Assembly: GCA_938003545.1 (NCBI GenBank)
Contig: CALKXY010000007.1
Location: 1 to 56,509, forward strand
Origin: an uncultured Caulobacterales bacterium
GTDB taxonomy: Bacteria; Pseudomonadota; Alphaproteobacteria; Caulobacterales; Maricaulaceae
Length of the DNA: 56,509 nucleotides
Direction of reading: 5' to 3'
Part shown: positions 18,372 to 28,115 of the stretch, piece after piece
Layout of the letters: each line of letters starts with the position of its first letter
Numbering within the stretch: position 1 is the stretch's first letter
Program-made: the position numbers and the translations under genes
Notes under the pieces: model-generated
The model's input: only the letters and a program-made list of their open reading frames with translations
Told to the model about the DNA's origin: nothing
Databases searched by the model: none

Positions 18372-19898
18372 ATGGATCTCAATTTCACACAGTTCGGGGT
18401 ATTCCTCGGTCTAACGGCTTTGATTGCATTCGCAACATATTGGGCGTGCCGCGGCACGGCTGGACGCGGAGAAGATGAAGTCGGCGGAGAGAAAGATTAC
18501 TTCCTCGCAGGTGGTGGGTTGAAATGGTATTTTGTTGCCGGCTCGATCACACTGACGAATCTTTCCACAGACCAACTCGTGGGTATGAACGGTAACCAAA
18601 TGGCGCTTTTGGCGTGGTGGGAATTCGCCGCCGTCTTTGGTTTGCTCATGCTGACATTTGTTTTTATTCCGATTTATTATAAATATAAATGCACCACGAC
18701 GACCGAATTATTGGAACGTCGTTATAACAACCCGCATGTGCGGGCGTTGATTTCGGTCTTATTTCTCTTGGGTAATATTTTCATCTTCTTGCCAGCCATT
18801 CTTTATGGCGGTTCGCAATTCATGATTTCTATGTTCGATATTGGGCAAAGCCCGATTGCTGTGCCGTTCTTCGGTGATGTTGATCCGATGATATTTATCC
18901 TATCGCTTATCTTTGCCGCAATTGGCTCGGCGTATGCGATTTTTGGTGGCCTACGCGCGGTGGCTGTTTCGGATACTTTCTCGGGTATACTTCTGTTAAG
19001 TCTCGGGTTGTTCGTGACATTCGTCGCTTTGAAGGCGATTAATTTCGACTTCTCTGGTATACCAAAAGAGCGCCTGACGCTCATCGGCGCACCCGACAGT
19101 GATATCCCATTCGCGACGCTCTTTACGGGTATGATCTTTATCCAGATGTTTTATTGGTCAACCAATCAAACAATAACGCAAAGAGCGATGGCCTCTCCAT
19201 CTGTCAAAGAAGCGCAAAAAGGTATTCTTGCTGCTGCTGCAATCCGCCTCCTAATTGTGCCGCCGATTATTGTTCTTCCAGGCATTGTCGCCTTCAAACT
19301 CTACGGACGCGTGCCAGGTGATCAGGCTTATGGACAGCTCGTGGGCGACCTTCTGCCAACTGTTCTGTCAGGCGCATTTGCAGCGGCGATTTTCGCAGCG
19401 GTTTTGACAACATTTAACTCAATCTTGAATGCATCTGCTGCACTCTGGGTCTTGGATATTCACGAAACTTACGTGGACAAAAATCCGAATATCAAAAAAC
19501 TAGCCCTCTGGGTGTCCGTCGTTATGGTTCTTTTGTCCCTTATACTTGTTCCGTTTTTCGCAACGCAAGAGAGCCTGATCAATACCGTCCAAACGCTTTA
19601 TCCGTTACTCTCTATGCCTATTTTGGCTACGTTCATTGTCGGCTTGTTGTTTAGGAATGTGAATGCATATGCGATGATTATCACCGTCGTCTATGGTGTG
19701 CTATTCTACGGATGGGGAACGAACCCGTTCGGTGAAGAAAATATTGATCTTCACTTCATCCATCTCTCAGCTGTCACGGTCATTTCCAGCGTTGTCATCG
19801 CACTCATCTTGAGCACCATTATGGGCAATCGTCCTGCATGGGACGCCCATAACGTCTTCTCTAGTAAATTAACTCCAGAGCTAGAAGCTGCCTCTTAG
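18372..19898 (+). CDS. Sodium/sugar symporter (SSS family, SglT-like)
   Basis: 508 residues; the ATG follows GGGGAAAG. It has the 13-14 membrane segments of the solute:sodium symporter family. Characteristic are the N-terminal YFLAGGGLKWYFVAGSI, then NLSTDQLVGMNG, the AIFGGLRAVAVSD block and FYWSTNQTITQRAMA. These match the vSGLT/SglT branch that carries galactose, glucose or short oligosaccharides. It probably forms the inner-membrane step of the galactoside route, 51 nt after the alpha-galactosidase gene. Confidence 0.88.
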   Translation: MDLNFTQFGVFLGLTALIAFATYWACRGTAGRGEDEVGGEKDYFLAGGGLKWYFVAGSITLTNLSTDQLVGMNGNQMALLAWWEFAAVFGLLMLTFVFIPIYYKYKCTTTTELLERRYNNPHVRALISVLFLLGNIFIFLPAILYGGSQFMISMFDIGQSPIAVPFFGDVDPMIFILSLIFAAIGSAYAIFGGLRAVAVSDTFSGILLLSLGLFVTFVALKAINFDFSGIPKERLTLIGAPDSDIPFATLFTGMIFIQMFYWSTNQTITQRAMASPSVKEAQKGILAAAAIRLLIVPPIIVLPGIVAFKLYGRVPGDQAYGQLVGDLLPTVLSGAFAAAIFAAVLTTFNSILNASAALWVLDIHETYVDKNPNIKKLALWVSVVMVLLSLILVPFFATQESLINTVQTLYPLLSMPILATFIVGLLFRNVNAYAMIITVVYGVLFYGWGTNPFGEENIDLHFIHLSAVTVISSVVIALILSTIMGNRPAWDAHNVFSSKLTPELEAAS

Positions 19899-19910
19899 GG
19901 CTTTCGTCTC

Positions 19911-19941
19911 GCACTAGGTAAGGCTCCGCCTTATCTAGTGC
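19911..19941 (+). terminator. Long hairpin after the symporter gene
   Basis: GCACTAGGTAAGGC and GCCTTATCTAGTGC pair over 14 bp (one G-T wobble) around a 3-nt loop. No T-run follows, so it may stabilise the mRNA 3' end or need Rho rather than act as a canonical terminator. Confidence 0.6.
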
Positions 19942-19975
19942 GCGATACGTACATATTGCACTTTTGTGTCCGTGT

Positions 19976-19991
19976 GTTTTCTTAAGAAAAC
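19976..19991. repeat. Perfect 16-bp palindrome
   Basis: GTTTTCTTAAGAAAAC lies between the convergent symporter and MaoC genes, with an A-run just after it (TTTAAAAAAATAAA). Its folded form could serve the minus-strand transcript as a weak terminator. Confidence 0.4.
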
Positions 19992-20021
19992 TTGTTTAAA
20001 AAAATAAATTATCTTGTGAAT

Positions 20022-20504
20022 TCAGAGCAAATGTTCTGGCGTTTTATGCTGTAATCCTGTGCGTTGAAGCGTCGCGACGAGTTCATCATTTTGATTAAAA
20101 GCGCGGTGCTCAAATGTTACAATGCCTTGCGTGGGGCGAGACTTGGAGTCTCTCAGTGCGATGATTTCTGTTTCAACATGGATAGTGTCGCCAGCAAATA
20201 AAGGTTTAGGAAAACGAACTTTGTCCGTGCCTAGATTCGCAACGGCTGTGCCTAATGTTGTTTCTCCTACAGAAATTCCGACGACAAGTCCGAGCGTGAA
20301 ATAGCTATTTATAAGCGGTTTTCCGAACTCTGTTTCTGTCCGACAATACTCTGCATCAAGATGTAATTGTGCCGGGTTATGGGTCATTGACGTGAAGAGG
20401 ATATTGTCAGTCTCTGTCAGTGTCCGCCTGATTGGGTGCTGAAAAACTTGTCCAACTTCCAGCTCATCAAACCACTTACCACCTACATGTTTATGGCGTG
20501 GCAT
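20022..20504 (-). CDS. MaoC-family hydratase, probable methylglutaconyl-CoA hydratase
   Basis: 160 residues with a single hot-dog fold. The MaoC motif reads FTSMTHNPAQLHLDAEY, with the usual Asn/His pair, followed by a FGKPLINSYFTLGL helix and DKVRFPKPLFAGDTI. MaoC enzymes add water to enoyl-CoAs. Its start overlaps the stop of the isovaleryl-CoA dehydrogenase gene by one base (TAATG), so it is the last gene of the mccB-mccA-ivd-maoC operon. In the equivalent M. tuberculosis operon, a MaoC gene (Rv2499c) sits beside citE (Rv2498c). I infer hydration of 3-methylglutaconyl-CoA, in place of the absent LiuC; this is not shown by the sequence alone. Confidence 0.75.
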   Translation of the reverse strand: MPRHKHVGGKWFDELEVGQVFQHPIRRTLTETDNILFTSMTHNPAQLHLDAEYCRTETEFGKPLINSYFTLGLVVGISVGETTLGTAVANLGTDKVRFPKPLFAGDTIHVETEIIALRDSKSRPTQGIVTFEHRAFNQNDELVATLQRTGLQHKTPEHLL

Positions 20505-21673
20505 TACGCTGTCTCGCCAAATAATTCGCGGCCAATTAACCAGCGACGGATTTCACTTGTTCCTGCACCGATTTCCATAAGCTTAGCATCGCGGAGCAAG
20601 CGGCCTGTGGGGTATTCATTGATATAACCATTTCCGCCCAAGATTTGGATGCCTTCCAAGGCGACCTGCGTCGCTTTTTCAGCGGCATAAAGAATACAGC
20701 CCGCCGCATCTTTACGTGTTGTCTCTCCGCGGTCACAGGCGGCCGCAACAGCATATGTATAGGCCCGCGCCGTAGAGAGCGTGACATACATATCCGCGAG
20801 CTTGCCTTGCATGAGTTGAAATTCACCAATGGGTTTCCCGAATTGTTTACGTTCATGAACATAGGGCAGAACAATATCCATAACGGCTTGCATGATCCCG
20901 ACCGAAATGCCTGAGAGGACAACGCGTTCATAGTCCAGACCACTCATGAGAATTTCGGCGCCTTGACCTACATTGCCCATCAGATTTTCAGCTGGGACGA
21001 AGCAGTCCTCAAAAACGAGTTCGCAAGTATCTGATCCACGCATCCCAAGTTTGTCGAGTTTTTGCGCCGTAGAGAACCCCTCCATGTCCGGCGTGATGAT
21101 AAAGGCGGAAATACCTCTCGATCCGCCATTCGGGTCGGTCTTTGCATATACCACCAGCGTATCTGCTGTGGGTGCATTCGTGATCCACATTTTGTTGCCA
21201 TTGAGGCGGTATCCACCTTTCACTTCGTCAGCTTTCAGCCGCATTGAAACAACATCTGACCCTGCACCGGGCTCACTCATTGCGAGAGAGCCTAAATGCT
21301 CGCCCGAGACAAGTTTTGGAAGGTATTTGGTCTTTTGTTCGGCGTTTCCCCAACGATGGAGTTGATTGATACACAAGTTGGAATGTGCGCCGTAAGACAG
21401 GCCAACAGAGGCTGAGGCGCGGCTAACTTCTTCGACTGCAATGGTATGGGCGAGGTAGCCCATATCGATTCCGCCATATTCTTCTGAGACTGTGATGCCG
21501 TGTAGGCCTAATGCACCCATGTCAGGCCAAATCTGCCTTGGGAACTGGTTCGAGGTATCAACGTCGGCGGCAATAGGAAGGATTTGTTCTTGCGCGTATT
21601 TATGCACAGTGTCGCGGATCATGATAACTTCGTCAGGCAGGCCGAACTGTAATGTAGGATAGGATGTGGTCAC
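20504..21673 (-). CDS. ivd: Isovaleryl-CoA dehydrogenase
   Basis: 389 residues, acyl-CoA dehydrogenase fold. Oxidises isovaleryl-CoA to 3-methylcrotonyl-CoA with FAD, passing electrons to ETF. The assignment rests on the catalytic base. In most acyl-CoA dehydrogenases it is a Glu in the C-terminal YEGT(S/N) block. Here that block reads GAGTSEIRR, and a Glu instead stands in [11 protein letters not shown], the position used by isovaleryl-CoA dehydrogenases. [11 protein letters not shown] and MWITNAP are the usual FAD motifs. It starts 2 nt after the mccA stop, inside the leucine operon. Confidence 0.92.
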   Translation of the reverse strand: MTTSYPTLQFGLPDEVIMIRDTVHKYAQEQILPIAADVDTSNQFPRQIWPDMGALGLHGITVSEEYGGIDMGYLAHTIAVEEVSRASASVGLSYGAHSNLCINQLHRWGNAEQKTKYLPKLVSGEHLGSLAMSEPGAGSDVVSMRLKADEVKGGYRLNGNKMWITNAPTADTLVVYAKTDPNGGSRGISAFIITPDMEGFSTAQKLDKLGMRGSDTCELVFEDCFVPAENLMGNVGQGAEILMSGLDYERVVLSGISVGIMQAVMDIVLPYVHERKQFGKPIGEFQLMQGKLADMYVTLSTARAYTYAVAAACDRGETTRKDAAGCILYAAEKATQVALEGIQILGGNGYINEYPTGRLLRDAKLMEIGAGTSEIRRWLIGRELFGETA

Positions 21674-21675
21674 GA

Positions 21676-23553
21676 TTAATCCTCTTTCAAAATAAGTAAA
21701 ATATCGCCGCCAGCAACTAGGGAGTCTTGTGCAGCATCGACGGTATCAATGATGCCGTCACGCGGGGCCTCGAGAGTCATTTCCATTTTCATCGCTTCCA
21801 TGACGATGAGTGGATCGCCCTGTTGAACTGTGTCGCCAGGCCTGACATTTACTGCGATTATTTTACCAGGCATTGGTGCAGCAAGGACATTGCCGCCATC
21901 CGTCACATCATCGGATAAAGTGATGTTCTCAATTAGATAGCTTTTCCCATCTACAAAAACGACATCACCTTTGGGATGTGCGTAATGTGCGATGTGTTGA
22001 CTTGTCTTATCTTTGTGAGGGTTCAGAGGTAGGCGTATATCTTCGCCCGCATGGCTTCTTGTAAAGAATGTCCGAGGTGATTGATTGAGTTGCCAGCCAC
22101 TCGTATCTTCAAAAGCCATGTTAGTTTTTTTGGGTAGCAAGGCTAAAGCAATACTCTCGGTGTCGTCATCAATCTTGTCATTACCAAATAAAACAGTTTC
22201 ATTTGCGGAAATGAAATTGGTGGAAACGTCCCCCGCAATGAATTGGGGGTGCGACAAGCAAGTTGCTAAAAAACGGGCATTGGTTTTAATCGGATAAACA
22301 TGTGTATTGCGGCATAATATGTTCAGTTCGGCAAGAGCTTCCGTGCGCGTGTCCGCATGAACAATCATCTTTGATATCATCGGGTCATAATAGATCGAAA
22401 CTTCACCGCCTTGCTCGACCCCCGTATCGATGCGGTGCCCCCTAGGCAGAGTCAAAATATCAAGAGGGCCAACGCTAGGGAGAAAGTCATGTGCGGGATC
22501 TTCAGCATAAAGCCGAGCTTCTATGGCATGGCCAGATAGGGTGATCATATTTTGTGCAGGTAGGCTTTCGCCTCTTGCAACGCGTATTTGCCATTCGACC
22601 AAATCAAGACCCGTGATCATTTCTGTCACAGGGTGTTCGACTTGAAGGCGTGTGTTCATTTCCATGAACCAGAAACCATTAGTTTTTAAATCACCGGAAC
22701 CGTCGACAATGAATTCAACGGTCCCAGCACCAACATAATTGACGGCTTTTGCGGCTTGCACGGCGGCGTCCGTCATTGCTTTGCGGACGTCTGCTGTCAT
22801 GCCGGGTGCAGGGGCCTCTTCCAGTACTTTTTGATGGCGTCGTTGTATTGAACAATCACGCTCAAAGAGATGTATGACATTGCCGTGTGTATCGCCAAAG
22901 ACTTGAACTTCGATATGTCTCGGGGATGTAATATATTTTTCAATGAGAACTCTATCGTCGCCGAAACTAGATTTTGCTTCGCGCTGACATGACGCCAATG
23001 CGGCTTCGAAATCATCCGCTTTGTCAACTTTGCGCATACCTTTCCCGCCGCCGCCCGCGACGGCTTTGATGAGTACGGGATATCCAATTTTTTGAGATTC
23101 CTTGGCAAGAGTTTCCAAGCCCTGTTGATCACCATGATAGCCAGGAGTGGTCGGAACATTTGCCGCGTCCATCAATGTCTTGGCCGCATCTTTAAGGCCC
23201 ATCGCTTCCATACTTTCGGGTGCGGGGCCTATGAATATTATGCCCGCTTTATTACAGGCCCGCACGAATGATGGGTTCTCCGAGAGGAATCCGTAACCAG
23301 GATGAACAGCATCCGCACCGCTTTGTTTGCAGGCGGCAATGATTTTATCCGCAACCAGATAGCTTTCGGCTGCGGCTGAGGGGCCAATATGGATGGCTTC
23401 ATCAGCCTCTCGCACGTGGAGCGCATTGCGGTCAGCATCGGAATAAACGGCGACCGTCCGAATTCCCATTTTTCGTGCTGTACGAATAACGCGGCAGGCT
23501 ATTTCGCCGCGATTGGCAATGAGAATTTTGGTTATTGGATTTGTTTTGATCAT
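21676..23553 (-). CDS. mccA: 3-Methylcrotonyl-CoA carboxylase, biotin-carrying alpha subunit
   Basis: 625 residues. The N-terminal biotin carboxylase starts [20 protein letters not shown] and has the glycine-rich ATP loop [11 protein letters not shown] near residue 165 and the [16 protein letters not shown] block. The C-terminal biotinyl domain carries EAMKMEM, with the biotin-accepting lysine, near residue 590. Together with MccB it carboxylates 3-methylcrotonyl-CoA to 3-methylglutaconyl-CoA. Its start shares a base with the mccB stop. Similar enzymes handle geranyl-CoA or propionyl-CoA, but the neighbouring ivd gene favours leucine breakdown. Confidence 0.9.
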   Translation of the reverse strand: MIKTNPITKILIANRGEIACRVIRTARKMGIRTVAVYSDADRNALHVREADEAIHIGPSAAAESYLVADKIIAACKQSGADAVHPGYGFLSENPSFVRACNKAGIIFIGPAPESMEAMGLKDAAKTLMDAANVPTTPGYHGDQQGLETLAKESQKIGYPVLIKAVAGGGGKGMRKVDKADDFEAALASCQREAKSSFGDDRVLIEKYITSPRHIEVQVFGDTHGNVIHLFERDCSIQRRHQKVLEEAPAPGMTADVRKAMTDAAVQAAKAVNYVGAGTVEFIVDGSGDLKTNGFWFMEMNTRLQVEHPVTEMITGLDLVEWQIRVARGESLPAQNMITLSGHAIEARLYAEDPAHDFLPSVGPLDILTLPRGHRIDTGVEQGGEVSIYYDPMISKMIVHADTRTEALAELNILCRNTHVYPIKTNARFLATCLSHPQFIAGDVSTNFISANETVLFGNDKIDDDTESIALALLPKKTNMAFEDTSGWQLNQSPRTFFTRSHAGEDIRLPLNPHKDKTSQHIAHYAHPKGDVVFVDGKSYLIENITLSDDVTDGGNVLAAPMPGKIIAVNVRPGDTVQQGDPLIVMEAMKMEMTLEAPRDGIIDTVDAAQDSLVAGGDILLILKED

Positions 23554-25160
23554 TACATTCTGAACACGCCGAAGCGGGTTTCCCGTCTAGGTGCGCTTGC
23601 TGCCATAGCTAGACCTAACCCTAAAACACGTCGCGTATCTGTTGGCGCAATGATCCCGTCATCCCATAGGCGGGCACTGGCATAATAGGGGTGGCCTTCG
23701 CGTTCGTATTTCTCGCGGATAGGTTTTTTGAAATTTTCAAGTTCTTCTTCTGACCAACCCTCACTGCCGCGTGTGACCGTCGCTAGGACGCTGGCTGCCT
23801 GTTCTCCGCCCATCACTGATATACGAGCGTTAGGCCACATGAACATTAGGTTTGGATCATAGGCGCGGCCGCACATACCGTAATTTCCTGCACCGTAAGA
23901 TCCGCCCACAATGACTGTGAACTTCGGAACCTTCGTGCAGGCGACGGCATGCACCATTTTCGCCCCATGTTTAGCAATGCCGCCTGCTTCGGCTTTGGAG
24001 CCGACCATGAATCCTGTTATGTTTTGCAAGAAGACGAGCGGAATATGGCGTTGGCTACAAAGCTCAACGAAGTGCGCGCCTTTTAAGGAGGAGTCTGAGA
24101 AAAGAACCCCATTATTGGCAATGATCCCAACTTTATACCCTTCAATTTTTGCGAAACCGCAAACGAGCGTTTCGCCATATAATTTTTTAAATTCATCAAA
24201 TTTTGATCCATCCACAATGCGGGCGATGATTTCGCGGCAGTCATAAGGTTTGCGGACATCTTTTGAAATTATGCCGTTAAGTTCGGCCTCGTCATAAGCG
24301 GGCGGCATGATGGGGTCAGGGGTGTAGGCTGTAGTCGGCGTATCAAGGCTTGAGATTGCATCTCTGGCTATCTGCAGCGCGTGTGCGTCATTTGATGCCA
24401 AATGGTCGACAACGCCAGATGTTTTGGCGTGCAAAAGTCCGCCGCCCAGACTTTCCGCATCAATATCTTCACCGGTTGCTGCTTTGACTAAGGGTGGACC
24501 CGCGAGAAAGATTGTACCCTGATTTTGTACAATGATGCTCTCGTCAGCCATTGCGGGGACATAGGCCCCGCCTGCCGTACACGACCCCATGACAACTGCG
24601 ATTTGAGCGATACCTTTGGCGCTCATGTTGGCTTGGTTGTAAAATGCGCGACCAAAATGATCTTTATCGGGGAAAACTTCCGCTTGGCGTGGAAGATTGG
24701 CACCGCCGCTATCGACTAGATATATGCAGGGCAGGTGGTTCTTCTCCGCAATTTCCTGAGCGCGCCCCTGCTTTTTGCATGTGAGTGGGAAGTAGGTGCC
24801 ACCTTTTACTGTGGCGTCATTGCAGATGATCATCACCTCGCGCCCAGACACGCGGCCTATGCCCGTAATGAGGCCGGCCGCAGGGATGTCTTCGTCATAG
24901 ACTTCATAAGCTGCGAATTGAGAGAGTTCTAAAAAAGGTGTGCCGGGGTCTAGCAACCGCTCGACTCGTTCACGCGGGAGTAATTTACCGCGAGCCAGAT
25001 GTTTCTCTCTGGCCCGCTCAGATCCGCCTAATGTGATTTTTTGAACCTTGCGCCTTAAGTTTTCGACAAGCGCCGTCATATGTGCGGCGTTTTGTTTAAA
25101 GTCTTCTGAGGCTGTATTTATGGTAGACTTAATCATCTTGACTTTCAGGCTTTTTTCCAT
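23553..25160 (-). CDS. mccB: 3-Methylcrotonyl-CoA carboxylase, carboxyltransferase beta subunit
   Basis: 535 residues. The carboxyltransferase is shown by [21 protein letters not shown] near residue 60, [16 protein letters not shown] (acyl-CoA side) and [19 protein letters not shown] in the C-terminal half (oxyanion and biotin side). The start may be the ATG at 25160 or that at 25136; neither has a strong ribosome-binding site. First gene of the minus-strand leucine operon, divergent from a TetR regulator with only 51 bp between. Confidence 0.9.
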   Translation of the reverse strand: MEKSLKVKMIKSTINTASEDFKQNAAHMTALVENLRRKVQKITLGGSERAREKHLARGKLLPRERVERLLDPGTPFLELSQFAAYEVYDEDIPAAGLITGIGRVSGREVMIICNDATVKGGTYFPLTCKKQGRAQEIAEKNHLPCIYLVDSGGANLPRQAEVFPDKDHFGRAFYNQANMSAKGIAQIAVVMGSCTAGGAYVPAMADESIIVQNQGTIFLAGPPLVKAATGEDIDAESLGGGLLHAKTSGVVDHLASNDAHALQIARDAISSLDTPTTAYTPDPIMPPAYDEAELNGIISKDVRKPYDCREIIARIVDGSKFDEFKKLYGETLVCGFAKIEGYKVGIIANNGVLFSDSSLKGAHFVELCSQRHIPLVFLQNITGFMVGSKAEAGGIAKHGAKMVHAVACTKVPKFTVIVGGSYGAGNYGMCGRAYDPNLMFMWPNARISVMGGEQAASVLATVTRGSEGWSEEELENFKKPIREKYEREGHPYYASARLWDDGIIAPTDTRRVLGLGLAMAASAPRRETRFGVFRM

Positions 25161-25169
25161 AGGTATAAA

Positions 25170-25191
25170 AATTCTACTATATAGTCAAATT
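25170..25191. promoter_or_regulatory. Near-perfect 22-bp palindrome, probable TetR-family operator
   Basis: AATTCTACTAT / ATAGTCAAATT: 9 of 11 positions are symmetric around a perfect ACTATATAGT core (25176-25185). It lies in the 51-bp gap between mccB and the divergent TetR gene, so one bound dimer could repress both promoters. Confidence 0.6.
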
Positions 25192-25211
25192 TATATTGGA
25201 AGCGCAAGTCT

Positions 25212-25817
25212 ATGGCGTCTACTGCATCAGTGAAGGCTCCTTTTGATAGAGAAGTTCAATTCGCGGCGAAGAAAAGAGCTGTTATTTTGAGCGCGGCCAG
25301 CGCATTCAGGCGTCGCGGATATCACAACACCTCGATGACAGATATTGGCAAGGCTTTGGGTTTGACCAAGGCGGCGTTGTATTACTATGTGCGGAACAAA
25401 GAAGAAATTTTGTTTGAATCACATCTCATGGCGTATGATTCCATGGATGAAATCCTGAAGAATTCGCAACCATGTGGTCTGACGGGGCTCGATCACTTAG
25501 AGTCTGTCTTTCGTCAATTCGTTGATTTGCTGACGCAATCTGGTGTATCGCTTTTGACGGATGTGGATAGTTTGAGTGGTGAGTGGAAAACCCAAATTCT
25601 TGCCCGCCGGAACACAATTGAGAAACGGGTAATCCGTTTGGTAAAACGAGGCCAAGCTGACGGCTCCATTCGAGATGGTGATGCGCGCTTACATGTTTTC
25701 TTTTTTATGGGTGCGCTTAACTGGTTGAATGCTTGGTTTGATGGCGAGGGTCGCTTGCAAGGTAAAGACATCGCCGACCATTTCGCCTTGCAGCTCCGCC
25801 ATGGTATCTCAACATAA
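25212..25817 (+). CDS. TetR-family regulator of leucine/isovalerate catabolism
   Basis: 201 residues; the ATG follows GGAAGCG. The TetR DNA-binding domain covers about residues 22-70: ILSAASAFRRRGYHNTSMTD, then IGKALGLTKAALYYYVRNKEE. The C-terminal ligand domain is not recognisable beyond helical character. It is divergent from mccB and directly upstream of the CoA-transferase genes, so it probably senses an acyl-CoA intermediate, as other TetR regulators of acyl-CoA catabolism do. Confidence 0.85.
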   Translation: MASTASVKAPFDREVQFAAKKRAVILSAASAFRRRGYHNTSMTDIGKALGLTKAALYYYVRNKEEILFESHLMAYDSMDEILKNSQPCGLTGLDHLESVFRQFVDLLTQSGVSLLTDVDSLSGEWKTQILARRNTIEKRVIRLVKRGQADGSIRDGDARLHVFFFMGALNWLNAWFDGEGRLQGKDIADHFALQLRHGIST

Positions 25818-25833
25818 TAATCTAGGTTTTGAT

Positions 25834-26535
25834 ATGAACGGAAAAATATATAATTCGGCAAATGAGGCCTTAGCGGATCTTTGTCATAACGGAATGACTG
25901 TGATGAGCGGTGGATTCGGACTCTGTGGAATTCCTGAAAACCTAATTGCGGCATTGCGCGATAGTAAGGCGTCGGAATTGACGGTTATTTCCAATAATGC
26001 TGGCGTAGATGGCTTCGGTTTGGGGCAGCTTTTGGAAACACGTCAAATTAAGAAAATGATCAGTTCATATGTGGGTGAAAATAAAGAATTTGAACGTCAA
26101 TATCTTGGCGGCGAGTTAGAGCTTGAGTTTACCCCGCAAGGCACGCTGGCGGAGCGTATTCGCGCTGGCGGCGCTGGTATTCCTGGGTTTTATACGAAGA
26201 CAGGTGTTGGAACTCTCATTGCAGAAGGCAAGGAGCACAAAGAGTTTGATGGTGAGGTTTATGTTTTGGAATCGGCCTTAAAAGCCGATCTGGCAATTAT
26301 CAAAGCCTGGAAAGGGGATGCCGAAGGCAATTTAATATTTAAGGCCACTGCGCGAAATTTCTCTCCAATGATGGCGATGGGTGGGACGGTTACCGTTGCC
26401 GAAGTCGATGAAATTGTTCCCGTAGGCAGCCTTGACCCGAACTTCATTCATACAGCTGGTGTCTTTGTTCAACGCATTGTCGAAGCTAAATGCGAGAAGC
26501 GCATAGAGCAATTGACGTTACGGGAGCGTGCGTAA
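25834..26535 (+). CDS. scoA: 3-Oxoacid CoA-transferase subunit A
   Basis: 233 residues from the ATG at 25834, 16 nt after the regulator stop. The open frame reaches further upstream only inside the tetR gene. GGFGLCGIPENLI and VISNNAGVDGFGLG are the family's CoA-binding motifs; RIRAGGAGIPGFYTKTGVGT is characteristic of subunit A. With ScoB it moves CoA from succinyl-CoA to acetoacetate. That fits the pathway, because cleavage of HMG-CoA yields free acetoacetate. It overlaps scoB by one base. Confidence 0.92.
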   Translation: MNGKIYNSANEALADLCHNGMTVMSGGFGLCGIPENLIAALRDSKASELTVISNNAGVDGFGLGQLLETRQIKKMISSYVGENKEFERQYLGGELELEFTPQGTLAERIRAGGAGIPGFYTKTGVGTLIAEGKEHKEFDGEVYVLESALKADLAIIKAWKGDAEGNLIFKATARNFSPMMAMGGTVTVAEVDEIVPVGSLDPNFIHTAGVFVQRIVEAKCEKRIEQLTLRERA

Positions 26536-27188
26536 TGACCCAAGACAAATCTGGATGGACAAGAAGTGAGATGGCGGCGCGTGCGGCGCAGGAGCTTCAA
26601 GATGGTTTTTACGTCAATCTTGGTATTGGTATCCCGACACTGGTGGCGAACCATATTCCTGAAGGCGTGAATGTCACACTGCAATCTGAAAATGGTATGC
26701 TCGGAATGGGGCCGTTCCCGTATGAGGGAGAGCAAGATGCAGACCTGATAAATGCCGGGAAACAAACGATTACGACCCTCCCTAAATCCAGTTTTTTCGA
26801 TAGTGCTACAAGCTTTGCCATGATCCGCGGTGGCCATATTGATTTATCGATATTGGGCGCAATGGAGGTTGCTGAAAATGGCGATATAGCCAATTGGATG
26901 ATTCCTGGAAAAATGGTCAAAGGCATGGGCGGCGCGATGGATCTCGTCGCGGGTGTTAAGCGTTGTATCGCTTTATTCGATCACACTAACAAACGTGGTG
27001 AAAGCAAGTTTTTGAGAGCTTGCACACTGCCTCTGACAGGGCAGAATTGCATTGATATGGTCATTACAGACCTCGGCGTTTTTAACCGTGAGGACAACCA
27101 GAGCAGATTTCGGTTAACAGAACTGGCTAAAGGTATCTCCCTTGATGAAGTAAGAGCGAAAACTGAAGCTAATGTCATTATAGAATAA
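26535..27188 (+). CDS. scoB: 3-Oxoacid CoA-transferase subunit B
   Basis: 217 residues; the ATG overlaps the scoA stop (TAATG). The catalytic glutamate, which forms the glutamyl-CoA thioester, is in SENGMLGMGP near residue 50. NLGIGIPTLVANHIP and GGHIDLSILGAMEV are standard subunit B motifs. It pairs with ScoA to activate acetoacetate to acetoacetyl-CoA. Confidence 0.92.
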   Translation: MTQDKSGWTRSEMAARAAQELQDGFYVNLGIGIPTLVANHIPEGVNVTLQSENGMLGMGPFPYEGEQDADLINAGKQTITTLPKSSFFDSATSFAMIRGGHIDLSILGAMEVAENGDIANWMIPGKMVKGMGGAMDLVAGVKRCIALFDHTNKRGESKFLRACTLPLTGQNCIDMVITDLGVFNREDNQSRFRLTELAKGISLDEVRAKTEANVIIE

Positions 27189-27276
27189 CGAAATTTATGA
27201 CGGCTTCATTGGTGAACTCGGCCTGAACCTTTATGTAGATGCTGTAATTTCAGCGTAAAATAGCGCGGGCTAAACT

Positions 27277-28083
27277 ATGAATTATCGATCCTTATTATTT
27301 GTGCCTGGAAATCGTCCGGACCGTTTTGAAAAAGCCTGCCTCACGGATGCAGACCTCGTTTGTATTGATCTGGAGGATGCTGTTACTCCTGATGATAAAA
27401 AGGATGCCCGCGAAACGACACTTAATTGGCTTGCCAGAACAGCGCATAGACATGTCGGTTTGCGCATGAATGCATTAGATAATAACTTTGGCCAAGATGA
27501 TCTAAAGGTGTTGAGCGAGAGTGCACTCACGCTACCCTTTGTTATGATACCCAAAGTGTCATCGGGAAATAATATTAGTGATGTCGCCTGTAAATTACCT
27601 CTATCTCTAGGTGCGTTGTTTCCGGTTTTGGAAACGGCAAAAGGCATTCGCAAGGCTGACGAAATATACGAAAATACTCGTGTTAAATTTTCTATATTTG
27701 GCGCAATAGATTATTCAGCAGACATCGGCTCTGATATGGAATGGGAAACCATGCTATATGCGCGATCGCATCTTGTTGCATGCGCACAGGCGAATGATGT
27801 GGTCTTATTTGATACGCCCTATACCGACGTTCGAAACCCAGACGGGTGTAGAGTTGATACTGCGCGGGCGAAGAAAATTGGTATATTCGCGCGGAGCGCC
27901 ATCCATCCAAACCAAATTTCAGCGATACATTCAGCCCTTAAACCAAGCGAAATAGAAATTGCCGAAGCGGAACGGATCATCAGGGCCATGGAAGATGCTG
28001 GTGGTAATGTCGCTTTGCTGGATGGAAAATTACTCGAAGAACCTGTTGTAAAGAAAGCTAGACGCATTTTGACATATAAATAA
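27277..28083 (+). CDS. CitE-like CoA-ester lyase, probable HMG-CoA/citramalyl-CoA lyase
   Basis: 268 residues of the HpcH/HpaI-CitE TIM-barrel family: LFVPGNRPDRFEKA at the N terminus, CIDLEDAV with Mg-binding acids, PVLETAKGI with the catalytic Glu and SAIHPNQI near residue 210. The family cleaves beta-hydroxyacyl-CoAs (citryl-, malyl-, citramalyl-CoA) to acetyl-CoA and an oxoacid. It closes the leucine cluster, which has no LiuE-type HMG-CoA lyase. M. tuberculosis Rv2498c, in a matching operon, is a known member acting on HMG-CoA and citramalyl-CoA. I infer the same role here. An 88-nt gap separates it from scoB. Confidence 0.75.
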   Translation: MNYRSLLFVPGNRPDRFEKACLTDADLVCIDLEDAVTPDDKKDARETTLNWLARTAHRHVGLRMNALDNNFGQDDLKVLSESALTLPFVMIPKVSSGNNISDVACKLPLSLGALFPVLETAKGIRKADEIYENTRVKFSIFGAIDYSADIGSDMEWETMLYARSHLVACAQANDVVLFDTPYTDVRNPDGCRVDTARAKKIGIFARSAIHPNQISAIHSALKPSEIEIAEAERIIRAMEDAGGNVALLDGKLLEEPVVKKARRILTYK

Positions 28084-28115
28084 CAGACCGTAAGATTCTG
28101 TCTTCTTAACAGCAT

